Shown: positions 16,891 through 23,178 of the stretch, piece by piece | Numbering within the stretch: the first letter of the stretch is position 1 | How the letters are laid out: each line of letters starts with the position of its first letter | Assembly (NCBI GenBank): GCA_002420145.1 | Contig: DIHL01000006.1 | Location: 1 to 32,030, forward strand | DNA length: 32,030 nt | Source of the DNA: Bacteroidetes bacterium UBA5697 | GTDB lineage: Bacteria > Bacteroidota > Bacteroidia > B-17B0 > Aurantibacillaceae | Direction of reading: 5' to 3' | The notes under the pieces: generated by a model | Seen by the model: only the letters and a program-made list of their open reading frames with translations | What the model was told of the DNA's origin: nothing | The model's database searches: none | Made by a program: the position numbers and the translations under genes

Positions 16891-17169
16891 ATGGAAACAC
16901 AAAGAGAAAAGCAATTATGGGAATTGGCAAAAAAGCGTTCTAAATTCAAGCGATTTTTTTACGTTTACCTTGTATTAACTGCCATTTTTTGGATGATTTG
17001 GTTTTTTACTGATCATCAAAACCCTGACTCTGGTTTGCCATGGCCAATGTTTCCTACATTAACATTAGCGGTAGTATTGGCGTATATCTTTTTAAATGTT
17101 TATGTGTTCTCAAATCATAATGCTATTGAAAGAGAATATGAAAGGTTAACAAAGAAAAAAGAGGGGTAA
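16891..17169 (+). CDS. 2TM domain-containing membrane protein
   Basis: This 92-residue membrane protein has two transmembrane helices (about 22-40, FFYVYLVLTAIFWMIWFF, and 54-73, LTLAVVLAYIFLNVYVF), a short Trp/Pro-rich loop (SGLPWPMFP) and charged ends. The pattern fits the 2TM family (PF13239), seen in Bacteroidota alone or fused to LytTR histidine kinases. It is in an operon with the TPR-like gene, 4 nt apart, and converges on the ABC ATPase gene. Function unknown. Confidence 0.75.
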   Translation: METQREKQLWELAKKRSKFKRFFYVYLVLTAIFWMIWFFTDHQNPDSGLPWPMFPTLTLAVVLAYIFLNVYVFSNHNAIEREYERLTKKKEG

Positions 17170-17251
17170 TAAGCTTTTTGAGCTTTCAAAAGAGATTCAA
17201 ATTAATTTAGTTGGGTATATTGAAAAATATGATAAAAAATAAACTTATTAT

Positions 17252-17914
17252 TTAGTGGAAATTTATTTTTGCATAACCTAGTCTTTCGATATCTGAGAGT
17301 TCTTTTGTAAGATAAGTTTTTCCATTAGTTATTATATATAAATCATCACTAATAGAGGTAATATGTTGGTAAAGATGATCAGTCATTAAAATGCCTTTAT
17401 TTTGTTTTTCTTCTAGTAATAATTCTTTTATTTTTTCAATATGTAAGGGCATAATATGCGAGAAGGGTTCATCTAATAATACAAAATGTGTTTTAGAACG
17501 GACAATAATATATACTTCTACTATTCTTCTGTGTCCGCCAGAAAGCTTGCTAATAAATGACTTGTAATTTAAACTGATATCTGGAAATATTTTTTCAAAG
17601 CCGGTAAATTCTATTTCAAAGTCTTCAAAAACTCGCTTTACGCTTATATAATTTGGAGTGAAATTAAATTGAGGTAAATACATTAATAGATCTGGCTTTT
17701 TGAAAGGAATATCAATTGTTTTGTTGTCAAACCGAATGGATTTACTTTGTGGTTCTAGGCCCCCACAAATAATATTCATTAAACAACTTTTTCCATTCCC
17801 ATTCCGCCCAAGTAAGCCAGTTATTTTTCCTGTTTCGCATTTAAGATAAATATCTGTTAATATTTTTCTTAAATCAAATTCAAGTAGTACACTATCAATT
17901 TCTAGTTTATGCAT
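17252..17914 (-). CDS. ABC transporter ATP-binding protein
   Basis: This is a 220-residue ABC ATPase with all motifs: Walker A GRNGNGKS (36-43), Q-loop LPQF (80-83), signature LSGGH (124-128), Walker B and Glu in FVLLDEP (144-150), and H-loop MTDH (H180). It is slightly shorter than usual and ends soon after the H-loop. Its start overlaps the end of the preceding 103-residue membrane protein gene by 8 nt, so the two are probably a translationally coupled pair. Nothing indicates the substrate. The partner is far too small for a normal ABC permease, so it may work as an oligomer or with a permease encoded elsewhere. Confidence 0.85.
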   Translation of the reverse strand: MHKLEIDSVLLEFDLRKILTDIYLKCETGKITGLLGRNGNGKSCLMNIICGGLEPQSKSIRFDNKTIDIPFKKPDLLMYLPQFNFTPNYISVKRVFEDFEIEFTGFEKIFPDISLNYKSFISKLSGGHRRIVEVYIIVRSKTHFVLLDEPFSHIMPLHIEKIKELLLEEKQNKGILMTDHLYQHITSISDDLYIITNGKTYLTKELSDIERLGYAKINFH

Positions 17915-18218
17915 GATAAAGCATATTAGTTAGGTACATGAGAATTGAAAATATAAAGAAGTCAACTGCGAAAGAAATAACCCACAATATTTTTTTTGAA
18001 ACTCCTAGAGCTTGGTAATAATAGAACTCTTTATGTTTGGCCTGTTTAATGTAAAATAAGGTCATGACATATGTTGCCATTTTAAACCAAAAAGATACAA
18101 CTACAATAACTGGCATTGTTTTCCATGTCCAATAAACTAACAAACAACATAATGTTATGCATAATGAAGAGAAAAAGAAACCCCTATAAAATGTTAATGC
18201 AAGTTTAAGTGTTTTCAA
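17907..18218 (-). CDS. Small polytopic membrane protein, partner of the ABC ATPase
   Basis: This 103-residue hydrophobic protein has about three transmembrane segments (roughly 13-32 SSLCITLCCLLVYW, 34-56 and 77-99) and a basic patch (IKQAKHKEFYYYQALGVSKK). I do not recognise it. The start is a TTG at 18218, 3 nt after the stop of the DoxX-like gene; the first in-frame ATG would remove the first membrane segment, so TTG is preferred. The C-terminal codons overlap the ABC ATPase start by 8 nt. The spacing suggests one operon of DoxX-like, this protein and the ATPase. Confidence 0.65.
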   Translation of the reverse strand: MKTLKLALTFYRGFFFSSLCITLCCLLVYWTWKTMPVIVVVSFWFKMATYVMTLFYIKQAKHKEFYYYQALGVSKKILWVISFAVDFFIFSILMYLTNMLYHA

Positions 18219-18221
18219 AAT

Positions 18222-19541
18222 TTATTTCATAAACTTTTGTTTCACATCACTATACGTTGGGAAATTATTATGGTGCCAATTCATAATTACAGTTCCATCT
18301 TTAATTAAAATTAAACCTGGATTTGCTCTTACCATAGTTTTTAAAACAATGCCATCTGCTTGAGCAAAATCATACATAGCTTGGTGTTTATGCTTGTAAT
18401 CATCAATCTGCTTAGCGTCTCCTGCGGTTAAGGCTAATATTTTATGTTTATCTGCCGAAGCTAATTTATATAAGTCGTTTATCTTAGCATGTAAAGTTTC
18501 ATCTTCTTCTGTTTTTGTTAAGTCGTAACAAATTAATAAAAACATATAATCTTTGTTATTTAAGATGCTGTCTTTTAAATCTGCCCCATCTAAGGATGTA
18601 ATTGAGAAGTCTACAATTTTTGGAGGATTAATCGCATCATGAATTAAGATGTTATCCGTGGCAACCCATTTCCAATTTAAGGTATCTTGCCATGGGTAGT
18701 TTTGCATATTAAAATGTTCTTGCTTACCAGTTTTTAAATTTTCGTAAATAAACCCTGATTCATATTCAGCTGGTTTATAATCAGCACCCGCTTTCATATT
18801 ATCTTTAATATTCATGCCAATAGCATATGGTCTAAAATCTAAAGGAGGTAAATTACGGTAAGCATAAATAGGAAACGCAAATGATAAAACAATGGCTACA
18901 ACAGTTAACGACAATGTAATTAATTCTGTAAATAATTCGTTAACATGTTCTTTACAGGCTAATAGTTGAGTAATTAAAACTAATAATACAACATCTTTCC
19001 AGAAACTTGTCCAAGGTTTTAAAACTAAGAAGTCACCAAAGCAGCCACAAGTAGTTACTTTGTTGTAGCATGCCGAGTAGAACGTTAAAAATGTGAAGAA
19101 CGCAATTTGAGTAAATAATAACCAAAGAGTTAAGTTGCGTTTGTAGCCAACTAATAACATAAAACCTAAAGCCATTTCGCTCACGCATAATAAAATAGAT
19201 AGGGGTAGGGCAATGTGTGCGAAACTTTCAAAAATTCCTAAGCCAGAATCTGATTTAAATACTTCAAAATATTCTTGTAATTTATAGCTAAAGCCTAATG
19301 GATCGTTAGCTTTAATAAAGCCTGAAAAAATAAATAAACCACCTACTAGAAAACGAGAAATATGTGTGATAACAGGAAACTTATTTAAGAAGCCTGAGCC
19401 ATTTACTAATAACACTAAAATGCCTAATACAATCCCAATGGTTGTTTTACTAAAGCAAGCAGGAGTAATATAAAAGAAAAATGCCGCTAAGCCTAGCGAC
19501 CAAATAGCGCGAAACAATTTTGATGATAAGAATTTTTTCAT
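18222..19541 (-). CDS. DoxX-like membrane protein with C-terminal thioredoxin-like domain (BT_3928 type)
   Basis: This is a 439-residue inner-membrane protein. The N-terminal half has several transmembrane helices and a DoxX-type region (RFLVGGLFIFSGFIKANDP, LPLSILLCVSEMALGFMLLV, YNKVTTCGCFGDFLVLKPW). The C-terminal half (about 300-439) looks like a thioredoxin-fold domain (MFLLICYDLTK, KILALTAGDAKQIDDY, RANPGLILIKDGTVIMNWHH) without a CxxC in that domain. The conserved TTCGCFGD Cys pair sits in the membrane part. I use the ATG at 19541; a TTG at 19562 would add seven residues before MKKFLSSKLF with no support. It leads the operon with the small membrane protein and ABC ATPase. The function is unproven; a link to redox or quinone chemistry is only suggested by the domain pair. 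Confidence 0.75.
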   Translation of the reverse strand: MKKFLSSKLFRAIWSLGLAAFFFYITPACFSKTTIGIVLGILVLLVNGSGFLNKFPVITHISRFLVGGLFIFSGFIKANDPLGFSYKLQEYFEVFKSDSGLGIFESFAHIALPLSILLCVSEMALGFMLLVGYKRNLTLWLLFTQIAFFTFLTFYSACYNKVTTCGCFGDFLVLKPWTSFWKDVVLLVLITQLLACKEHVNELFTELITLSLTVVAIVLSFAFPIYAYRNLPPLDFRPYAIGMNIKDNMKAGADYKPAEYESGFIYENLKTGKQEHFNMQNYPWQDTLNWKWVATDNILIHDAINPPKIVDFSITSLDGADLKDSILNNKDYMFLLICYDLTKTEEDETLHAKINDLYKLASADKHKILALTAGDAKQIDDYKHKHQAMYDFAQADGIVLKTMVRANPGLILIKDGTVIMNWHHNNFPTYSDVKQKFMK

Positions 19542-19559
19542 GTTTTTTGTGTTTAACCG

Positions 19560-19591
19560 CAAAGCATAATTAGCAAAAGCAATTGCGCAAA
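19560..19591 (-). promoter_or_regulatory. Possible promoter of the DoxX-like operon
   Basis: On the minus strand TTTG (19588-19591) and TATGCTTTG (19560-19568) are 19 bases apart. The second box has one extra base relative to TAnnTTTG, so this is a weak call. Confidence 0.35.
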
Positions 19592-19688
19592 GAGGTGATT
19601 TAACTAATTCTCTAAGTTATACTGTAAAGAGTAAAATTGAAAGGTCTTTTTGGTTTTTTAACTAACAATGGAGGTTTGATAGCTCTAT

Positions 19689-19720
19689 AAAAAAGCCCTG
19701 ATATAAAATATCAGGGCTTT
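19689..19720 (-). terminator. Rho-independent terminator of the XRE/S24 gene
   Basis: GCCCTGATAT (19695-19704) and ATATCAGGGC (19708-19717) form a perfect 10-bp stem over a 3-base loop. The A-run at 19689-19694 is a U-run on the minus strand. It starts 8 nt after the stop of the repressor gene. Confidence 0.92.
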
Positions 19721-19725
19721 CAGGT

Positions 19726-20508
19726 TTAATTTGACTTTTTTCCTTGTTTTTTGATGACTTCCATTTCAACTTGAAGGTTGCGTAACATATTCATAATACT
19801 ACCAACGTTTAACTCTTCTTCTCTGTAGTCGCTCATGTTGATGCTACATGTATATTCCCAAAGTTCTACAACGTCTTTTAAGTTTACTTTATATGGTTGA
19901 TACATTTTATTATCTGAATGACACTCAAGAGTGCCTTTCTTTGTATTTAAGTTAAAGATACGTTTGTAAGATAAACCATCGTCTTTAGTTACTACGATAT
20001 AGGTTTGCCCGTTTTTAATATCCTCAAGACGCTCTAGGTATTTAGCAATTACAAAAGAACCCTCTTTAATAGGAGGCATACTATCACCTTTAATGGGGAA
20101 GGCTCTGTGCTTACCTGTTGGTAAGAAAGGTAATTTCATACGAGGTAAGCGCTCCATGTATTCAGGATCAGCATAACCTTTTAAATAACCAGCGCTGGCT
20201 TTTAATGGAACTAATTCAACCATGTCTCTTCCATCATCGTCAATTAAAACGGGGAATAACATACGGTTTTTACCAATTTTCATTAAGCCATCCAAACTTG
20301 TTTTGCTTAAATCGCCACGTACTAAGGCATCAACGGCCACATGAAAAAAATCGGAAATGGCAATTAATAAATCAATAGATGGTTCATTTCGGTTTTCTTC
20401 ATAGGCGCCCAAGCGAGAACGAGTGATTCCTAAATTGTCGGCTAATTGCTCTTGCGACAAGCCTTTTTGCAAACGCAAATACTTTAAATTACTAAAAACT
20501 TTGCTCAT
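19726..20508 (-). CDS. LexA-like transcriptional repressor (XRE HTH + S24 peptidase)
   Basis: This 260-residue regulator has an XRE-family helix-turn-helix (about 7-62; GLSQEQLADNLGITRSRLGAYE) joined to an S24/LexA peptidase domain (about 95-225). The autocleavage parts are present: an Ala-Gly bond at A106-G107 (KASAGYL), the nucleophile S143 in KGDSMPP and the general base K182 in LSYKRI, 39 residues apart (37 in E. coli LexA). It could therefore be inactivated by RecA-type coprotease after DNA damage. A charged C-terminal helix (about 226-260) follows. Its own promoter is covered by palindromes (20520-20558), suggesting autorepression. It is a single-gene unit with its own terminator. Chromosomal regulator and old prophage repressor are both possible; no phage genes are nearby. 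Confidence 0.85.
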   Translation of the reverse strand: MSKVFSNLKYLRLQKGLSQEQLADNLGITRSRLGAYEENRNEPSIDLLIAISDFFHVAVDALVRGDLSKTSLDGLMKIGKNRMLFPVLIDDDGRDMVELVPLKASAGYLKGYADPEYMERLPRMKLPFLPTGKHRAFPIKGDSMPPIKEGSFVIAKYLERLEDIKNGQTYIVVTKDDGLSYKRIFNLNTKKGTLECHSDNKMYQPYKVNLKDVVELWEYTCSINMSDYREEELNVGSIMNMLRNLQVEMEVIKKQGKKSN

Positions 20509-20519
20509 AATTTTAAATT

Positions 20520-20558
20520 GCTACAAATTGTAGCACGAATATACTACATTAAATAGTA
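20520..20558 (-). promoter_or_regulatory. Candidate operators and promoter of the XRE/S24 repressor gene
   Basis: GCTACAA-A-TTGTAGC (20520-20534) is a perfect 15-base palindrome 11 nt before the start codon. TACTA-N7-TAGTA (20542-20558) is a second dyad. A near-consensus -7 box, TATATTCG on the minus strand (20536-20543), lies between them, so transcription would start inside the first palindrome. This is the expected geometry for autorepression. Confidence 0.6.
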
Positions 20559-20604
20559 ATTTTGAAAAGGTTTTTGTTAATTTTTTTGTTTTGTTGTTGA
20601 CATG

Positions 20605-20638
20605 GTTCTGTAAATAAGTGAAAGCTTCTTTACGGAAC
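20605..20638. repeat. Hairpin next to the GIY-YIG element
   Basis: GTTCTGTAAA (20605-20614) and TTTACGGAAC (20629-20638) match at 9 of 10 positions over a 14-base loop, ending 11 nt before the left end of the element. A short T-rich stretch follows on the + strand. It may be a weak terminator or part of the former intergenic region. Confidence 0.35.
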
Positions 20639-20649
20639 TTTTGTTATCC

Positions 20650-21047
20650 CGTCATTGCGAGGAGGTACGACGAAGCAATCTCAAACATAGTTAATTTGAA
20701 ATGATTAAAGGTGGAGCTGCATATATACTAACTAATCAAAATAATGCTGTACTTTATACTGGAGTAACTTCAAATATTATTAAGAGATTATATGAACACA
20801 TAACAGGCGTTTATAAAATGAGTTTTACCAGCAAATTTGCAGTTACTAAGCTAGTGTATTATCAGGTATTTCTTAATATAGAATATGCAATTTCTCGAGA
20901 AAAACAAATAAAAGGTGGGAGTAGAAGAAAAAAAGAAGATTTGATTATATCTATTAATCCAAACTGGAATGATTTATCAAAAGATGTTGGTGTTGAATAA
21001 TCATTGTATGAGATTGCTTCTCACGCACTAGCGTGATCGCAATGACG
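20650..21047 (+). mobile_element. GIY-YIG nuclease element with REP-like inverted terminal arms
   Basis: This 398-bp unit consists of a left arm (20650-20683), the GIY-YIG gene (20701-21000) and a right arm (21009-21047). Both arms begin CGTCATTGCGA on the outside and end GCAATCTCA inside. In each arm ATTGC pairs with GCAAT at the base of a small hairpin. The left hairpin holds GAGGAGGTACGACGAA; the right holds TCACGC/GCGTGA. Only 17 and 8 bases separate the gene from the arms, so the gene fills the element. The right arm overlaps the 3' end of the GNAT gene. The 8086-8190 element has the same ends but no gene. No clear target duplication is visible here. Confidence 0.75.
20701..21000 (+). 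CDS. Small GIY-YIG nuclease (UvrC N-terminal/YhbQ-like)
   Basis: This 99-residue single-domain GIY-YIG protein looks intact. The GIY strand is AAYILTN (residues 6-12), YIG appears as LYTGVTS (Y19-G21), the catalytic Arg is in NIIKRLYEH (R29), and the metal-binding Glu is in AISREKQIKGG (E67), followed by the usual INPNWNDLS ending (N86). Such short proteins are widespread in Bacteroidota, often in many copies, and have no separate DNA-binding domain. The start MIKGG fits the family's common N-terminus. There is no ribosome-binding site, as expected here. The gene lies between inverted REP-like arms, suggesting it acts on those sequences, as RAYT transposases do on REPINs; this is inferred from layout only. 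Confidence 0.88.
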   Translation: MIKGGAAYILTNQNNAVLYTGVTSNIIKRLYEHITGVYKMSFTSKFAVTKLVYYQVFLNIEYAISREKQIKGGSRRKKEDLIISINPNWNDLSKDVGVE

Positions 21048-21492
21048 AGTCCAACCTCATGGTCATGTGAGGAATATTGTCTTCTAAATACATTTCTCCT
21101 TCTGGAACAAAGCCAAGGTTTTGGTAAAATCGATCTAAGTAACATTGGGCGCCAATCACTATAACATCAGAATTAAAACGTTTTTTTGTTTCGGTTATAC
21201 TGTATTCCATTAATAATTTCCCATAACCTAAACTACGAACAGAAGGATGTGTGACAACTCTTCCAATAGAAGGTTCTTTATCATATGAAACGCCAATAGG
21301 AACTAATCTGGTGCATGCTACTAATTTGCCATTGTCGTAACCAAGCACATGAAATGATTTTTGGTCTTTATCATCCAAATCTAAATAGGGACAATTTTGT
21401 TCTACCACAAAAACCTCAGCACGTAGTTGTAATAATTGATACAGTTCAATATTACTTAATTCGTTAAAGGATTTGGTGGTAAATGTTATCAT
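21028..21492 (-). CDS. GNAT family N-acetyltransferase (ElaA-like)
   Basis: This 154-residue acetyltransferase resembles ElaA. The family start RAEVFVVEQNCPYLDLDDKD (about 24-43) is followed by the acetyl-CoA loop SIGRVVTHPSVRSLGYGKLLM (R/Q-x-x-G-x-G/A type, here RSLGYG) and IVIGAQCYLDRFYQNLGF. The last residues, about S149 to R154 (SSLRSR), and the stop codon are encoded by the right terminal arm of the GIY-YIG element, so the natural C-terminus has probably been replaced. The catalytic fold ends before that point, so the enzyme is likely still active. Its start overlaps the stop of the CoA-binding gene by 1 nt (TAATG), indicating coupled translation. The substrate is unknown. Confidence 0.85.
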   Translation of the reverse strand: MITFTTKSFNELSNIELYQLLQLRAEVFVVEQNCPYLDLDDKDQKSFHVLGYDNGKLVACTRLVPIGVSYDKEPSIGRVVTHPSVRSLGYGKLLMEYSITETKKRFNSDVIVIGAQCYLDRFYQNLGFVPEGEMYLEDNIPHMTMRLDSSLRSR

Positions 21493-21860
21493 TAATACTT
21501 GTTAATGGATAATAAAACTAAAGTACAAGCTTCTAATACTTCAATTCCTTTGCTTTCTGCTACTGCTTCAAACTCTGGATTTTCAGTTCCTGGATTAAAA
21601 ATAATACGCTTAGGTTTTAAAGAAAATATATAATCCATCCAAGGACCTTGATTATCTGGACCTACATATAAAGTCACGGTGTCAATGTTTTCTAATGAAG
21701 GTTTATCAGTGATAATGTCTAATCCATTTATTTGCCCACTTCTAATACCAATAGGAAAAACAGATTGTTGGTGTTGTTGTAAGCTAATGGTTGCTTTATA
21801 ACTGTATCTGTCGCTGTTTGGCGATGCTCCAATAACAACGGTGGGTTTATTTTTCGACAT
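21492..21860 (-). CDS. CoA-binding domain protein (YccU/COG1832-like)
   Basis: This 122-residue single-domain protein has the CoA_binding_2 Rossmann fold: TVVIGASPNSDRYSYKA at the N-terminus, VFPIGIRSGQINGLDIITD, IDTVTLYVGPDNQGPW and RIIFNPGTENPEFEAVAESKG. It belongs to the YccU-like family, small proteins that bind CoA and have no firmly known role. It overlaps the MFS gene by 14 nt upstream and the GNAT gene by 1 nt downstream, so the three form a tightly packed leftward operon. CoA binding next to an acetyl-CoA-dependent enzyme is suggestive but not proof of a joint role. Confidence 0.83.
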   Translation of the reverse strand: MSKNKPTVVIGASPNSDRYSYKATISLQQHQQSVFPIGIRSGQINGLDIITDKPSLENIDTVTLYVGPDNQGPWMDYIFSLKPKRIIFNPGTENPEFEAVAESKGIEVLEACTLVLLSINKY

Positions 21861-23115
21861 AATTTAAATCTTTACCAAAGGTTTCTTCTAAGAAGTATAG
21901 AGCAATAAATCCAAGGCTAATAATAATAGCTCCAGTTATTTTAGTTGCTAGTAATTTATCTACATCTAAAACAGAGATAACTAGACTTAATAATAGTGAA
22001 ATTAAAATAGTTGAAGCTCGAACAAAATTGGGAGCAGTAGTTGTTGCAGTAGCTCTAATATTTGTTCCAAATAACTCTGAAGCTGTACTAATAAAAACTG
22101 CCCAGTAGCCAGTAGCAAAACCAATAAAAGCAACGATAGAGTAGAAGACAGAGACTGATACTCCACCATAAACAAAGTATAAAATAACTCCTAAAACTGT
22201 TAATGATAAGAAAATAGCAAAAGCTTTTTTTCGAGATTTTAATAACTGGCTAATTAAACCAGAAACAATATCGCCAACTGTAATTCCAGCATAAGCATAC
22301 ATGATGGATTTTCCAGCTGAAATAGATTTTTCTGGTAGTCCCATTAATTCACTTAATTCTGGTGAAAATAAAACCAAGGTTCCCATGACGTACCAAACTG
22401 GCACGGTAACAAAGATGATACAAAGGTATTTGGTGATACTATGTCTATTTGCAAATAGCTGAAGAATATTTCCTTTTTTAATGTTTGATTCTGATTTAAC
22501 AGCGTGAAACATACCTGATTCAAATACACCAATACGAAGTAGTAATAAGGCTAAGCCCATTCCTCCGCCTAAGTAAAAAGAATAACGCCAATTTGTAATA
22601 ACTTCTCCCATGAAGCCAGCTACAACTGCTCCAAAAACACCCACAGTTGCCACAATCATGGTGCCGTATCCACGACGTTCTTTACTCATACTTTCGCTAA
22701 CTAAAGTAATACCAGCACCTAATTCGCCAGCTAAACCAAAGCCCGAAATAAATCGTAATACCATGTATGAATCTGTGCTATGAACCATTCCGTTTAAAAT
22801 ATTGGCAATTGAGTACACTAAAATAGACCCAAATAAAACGGATAGTCTTCCTTTTTTGTCGCCTAAAATCCCCCAAAAAATCCCCCCAAATAACATGCCT
22901 GCCATTTGCCAATTGAGTAACAATTTACCGTAAATTAGATTTAAAGATTTTTTTACTGATTCAGAAATACCTGGGTATTGTTCAGGTAAGATGTCATTTA
23001 AACTATCAAAGCGTTCAACACCAAATAATAGTAAATCATAGATGTCAACAAAGTATCCGAGTGCCGCTACGATGATTAATTTATTAATGTTTTTAGCTTG
23101 TTGAGCGTTTGGCAT
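21847..23115 (-). CDS. MFS transporter
   Basis: This is a 422-residue major facilitator superfamily permease with 12 predicted transmembrane helices. The motif A loop ILGDKKGRLSVLFGS between TM2 and TM3 is conserved, and RFISGFGLAGELGAGITLVSE and ERRGYGTMIV follow in TM4-TM5. This is the pattern of the sugar/metabolite-H+ symporter group (MHS/SP-like). A second, weaker motif appears after TM8 (KSRKKAFA). The substrate cannot be assigned. Its 3' end overlaps the CoA-binding gene. A 63-nt gap with a short palindromic repeat separates it from manC upstream, so joint transcription with manC is possible but not certain. Confidence 0.85.
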   Translation of the reverse strand: MPNAQQAKNINKLIIVAALGYFVDIYDLLLFGVERFDSLNDILPEQYPGISESVKKSLNLIYGKLLLNWQMAGMLFGGIFWGILGDKKGRLSVLFGSILVYSIANILNGMVHSTDSYMVLRFISGFGLAGELGAGITLVSESMSKERRGYGTMIVATVGVFGAVVAGFMGEVITNWRYSFYLGGGMGLALLLLRIGVFESGMFHAVKSESNIKKGNILQLFANRHSITKYLCIIFVTVPVWYVMGTLVLFSPELSELMGLPEKSISAGKSIMYAYAGITVGDIVSGLISQLLKSRKKAFAIFLSLTVLGVILYFVYGGVSVSVFYSIVAFIGFATGYWAVFISTASELFGTNIRATATTTAPNFVRASTILISLLLSLVISVLDVDKLLATKITGAIIISLGFIALYFLEETFGKDLNYVEK

Positions 23116-23145
23116 ATTTTTTATTTATAAAATATTTTGTTTTTG

Positions 23146-23170
23146 CACTTCGACTCCGCTCAGTGTGACA
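23146..23170 (-). repeat. Short interspersed palindrome, second copy of the TGTCA-core family
   Basis: On the minus strand this reads TGTCA, CACT, GAGCGGAGTCGA, AGTG. The arms CACT/AGTG are complementary, and the core differs by one base from the copy at 5463-5487, whose arms are GTTC/GAAC. It lies just downstream of manC. Confidence 0.65.
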
Positions 23171-23178
23171 AGTTAGAA

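Noticed and set aside
17170..17251. Terminator hairpin between the convergent 2TM and ABC ATPase genes
   Set aside because: CTTTTTGA/TTCAAAAG pairing is weak and lacks a clear T-tract, so I do not call it.
19542..19562. TTG start for the DoxX-like protein
   Set aside because: An ATG seven codons downstream begins the usual MKKFL-type N-terminus; the extra residues overlap the predicted promoter area.
20650..21047. The GIY-YIG gene as a homing endonuclease in an intron or intein
   Set aside because: It lies between genes rather than inside a conserved gene, has no intron-like core or splice features, and is a minimal domain without a DNA-binding region.
19726..21047. Prophage remnant, because of an S24 repressor next to a nuclease
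   Set aside because: No integrase, structural, lysis or replication genes are near, and all other neighbours are ordinary chromosomal genes.
20601..21068. Possible target duplication of the GIY-YIG element (CATGGTTCTGT at 20601 and CATGGTCATGT at 21058)
   Set aside because: Only 9 of 11 bases match, and the distances from the two ends (about 40 and 10 nt) differ, so chance is a fair explanation.
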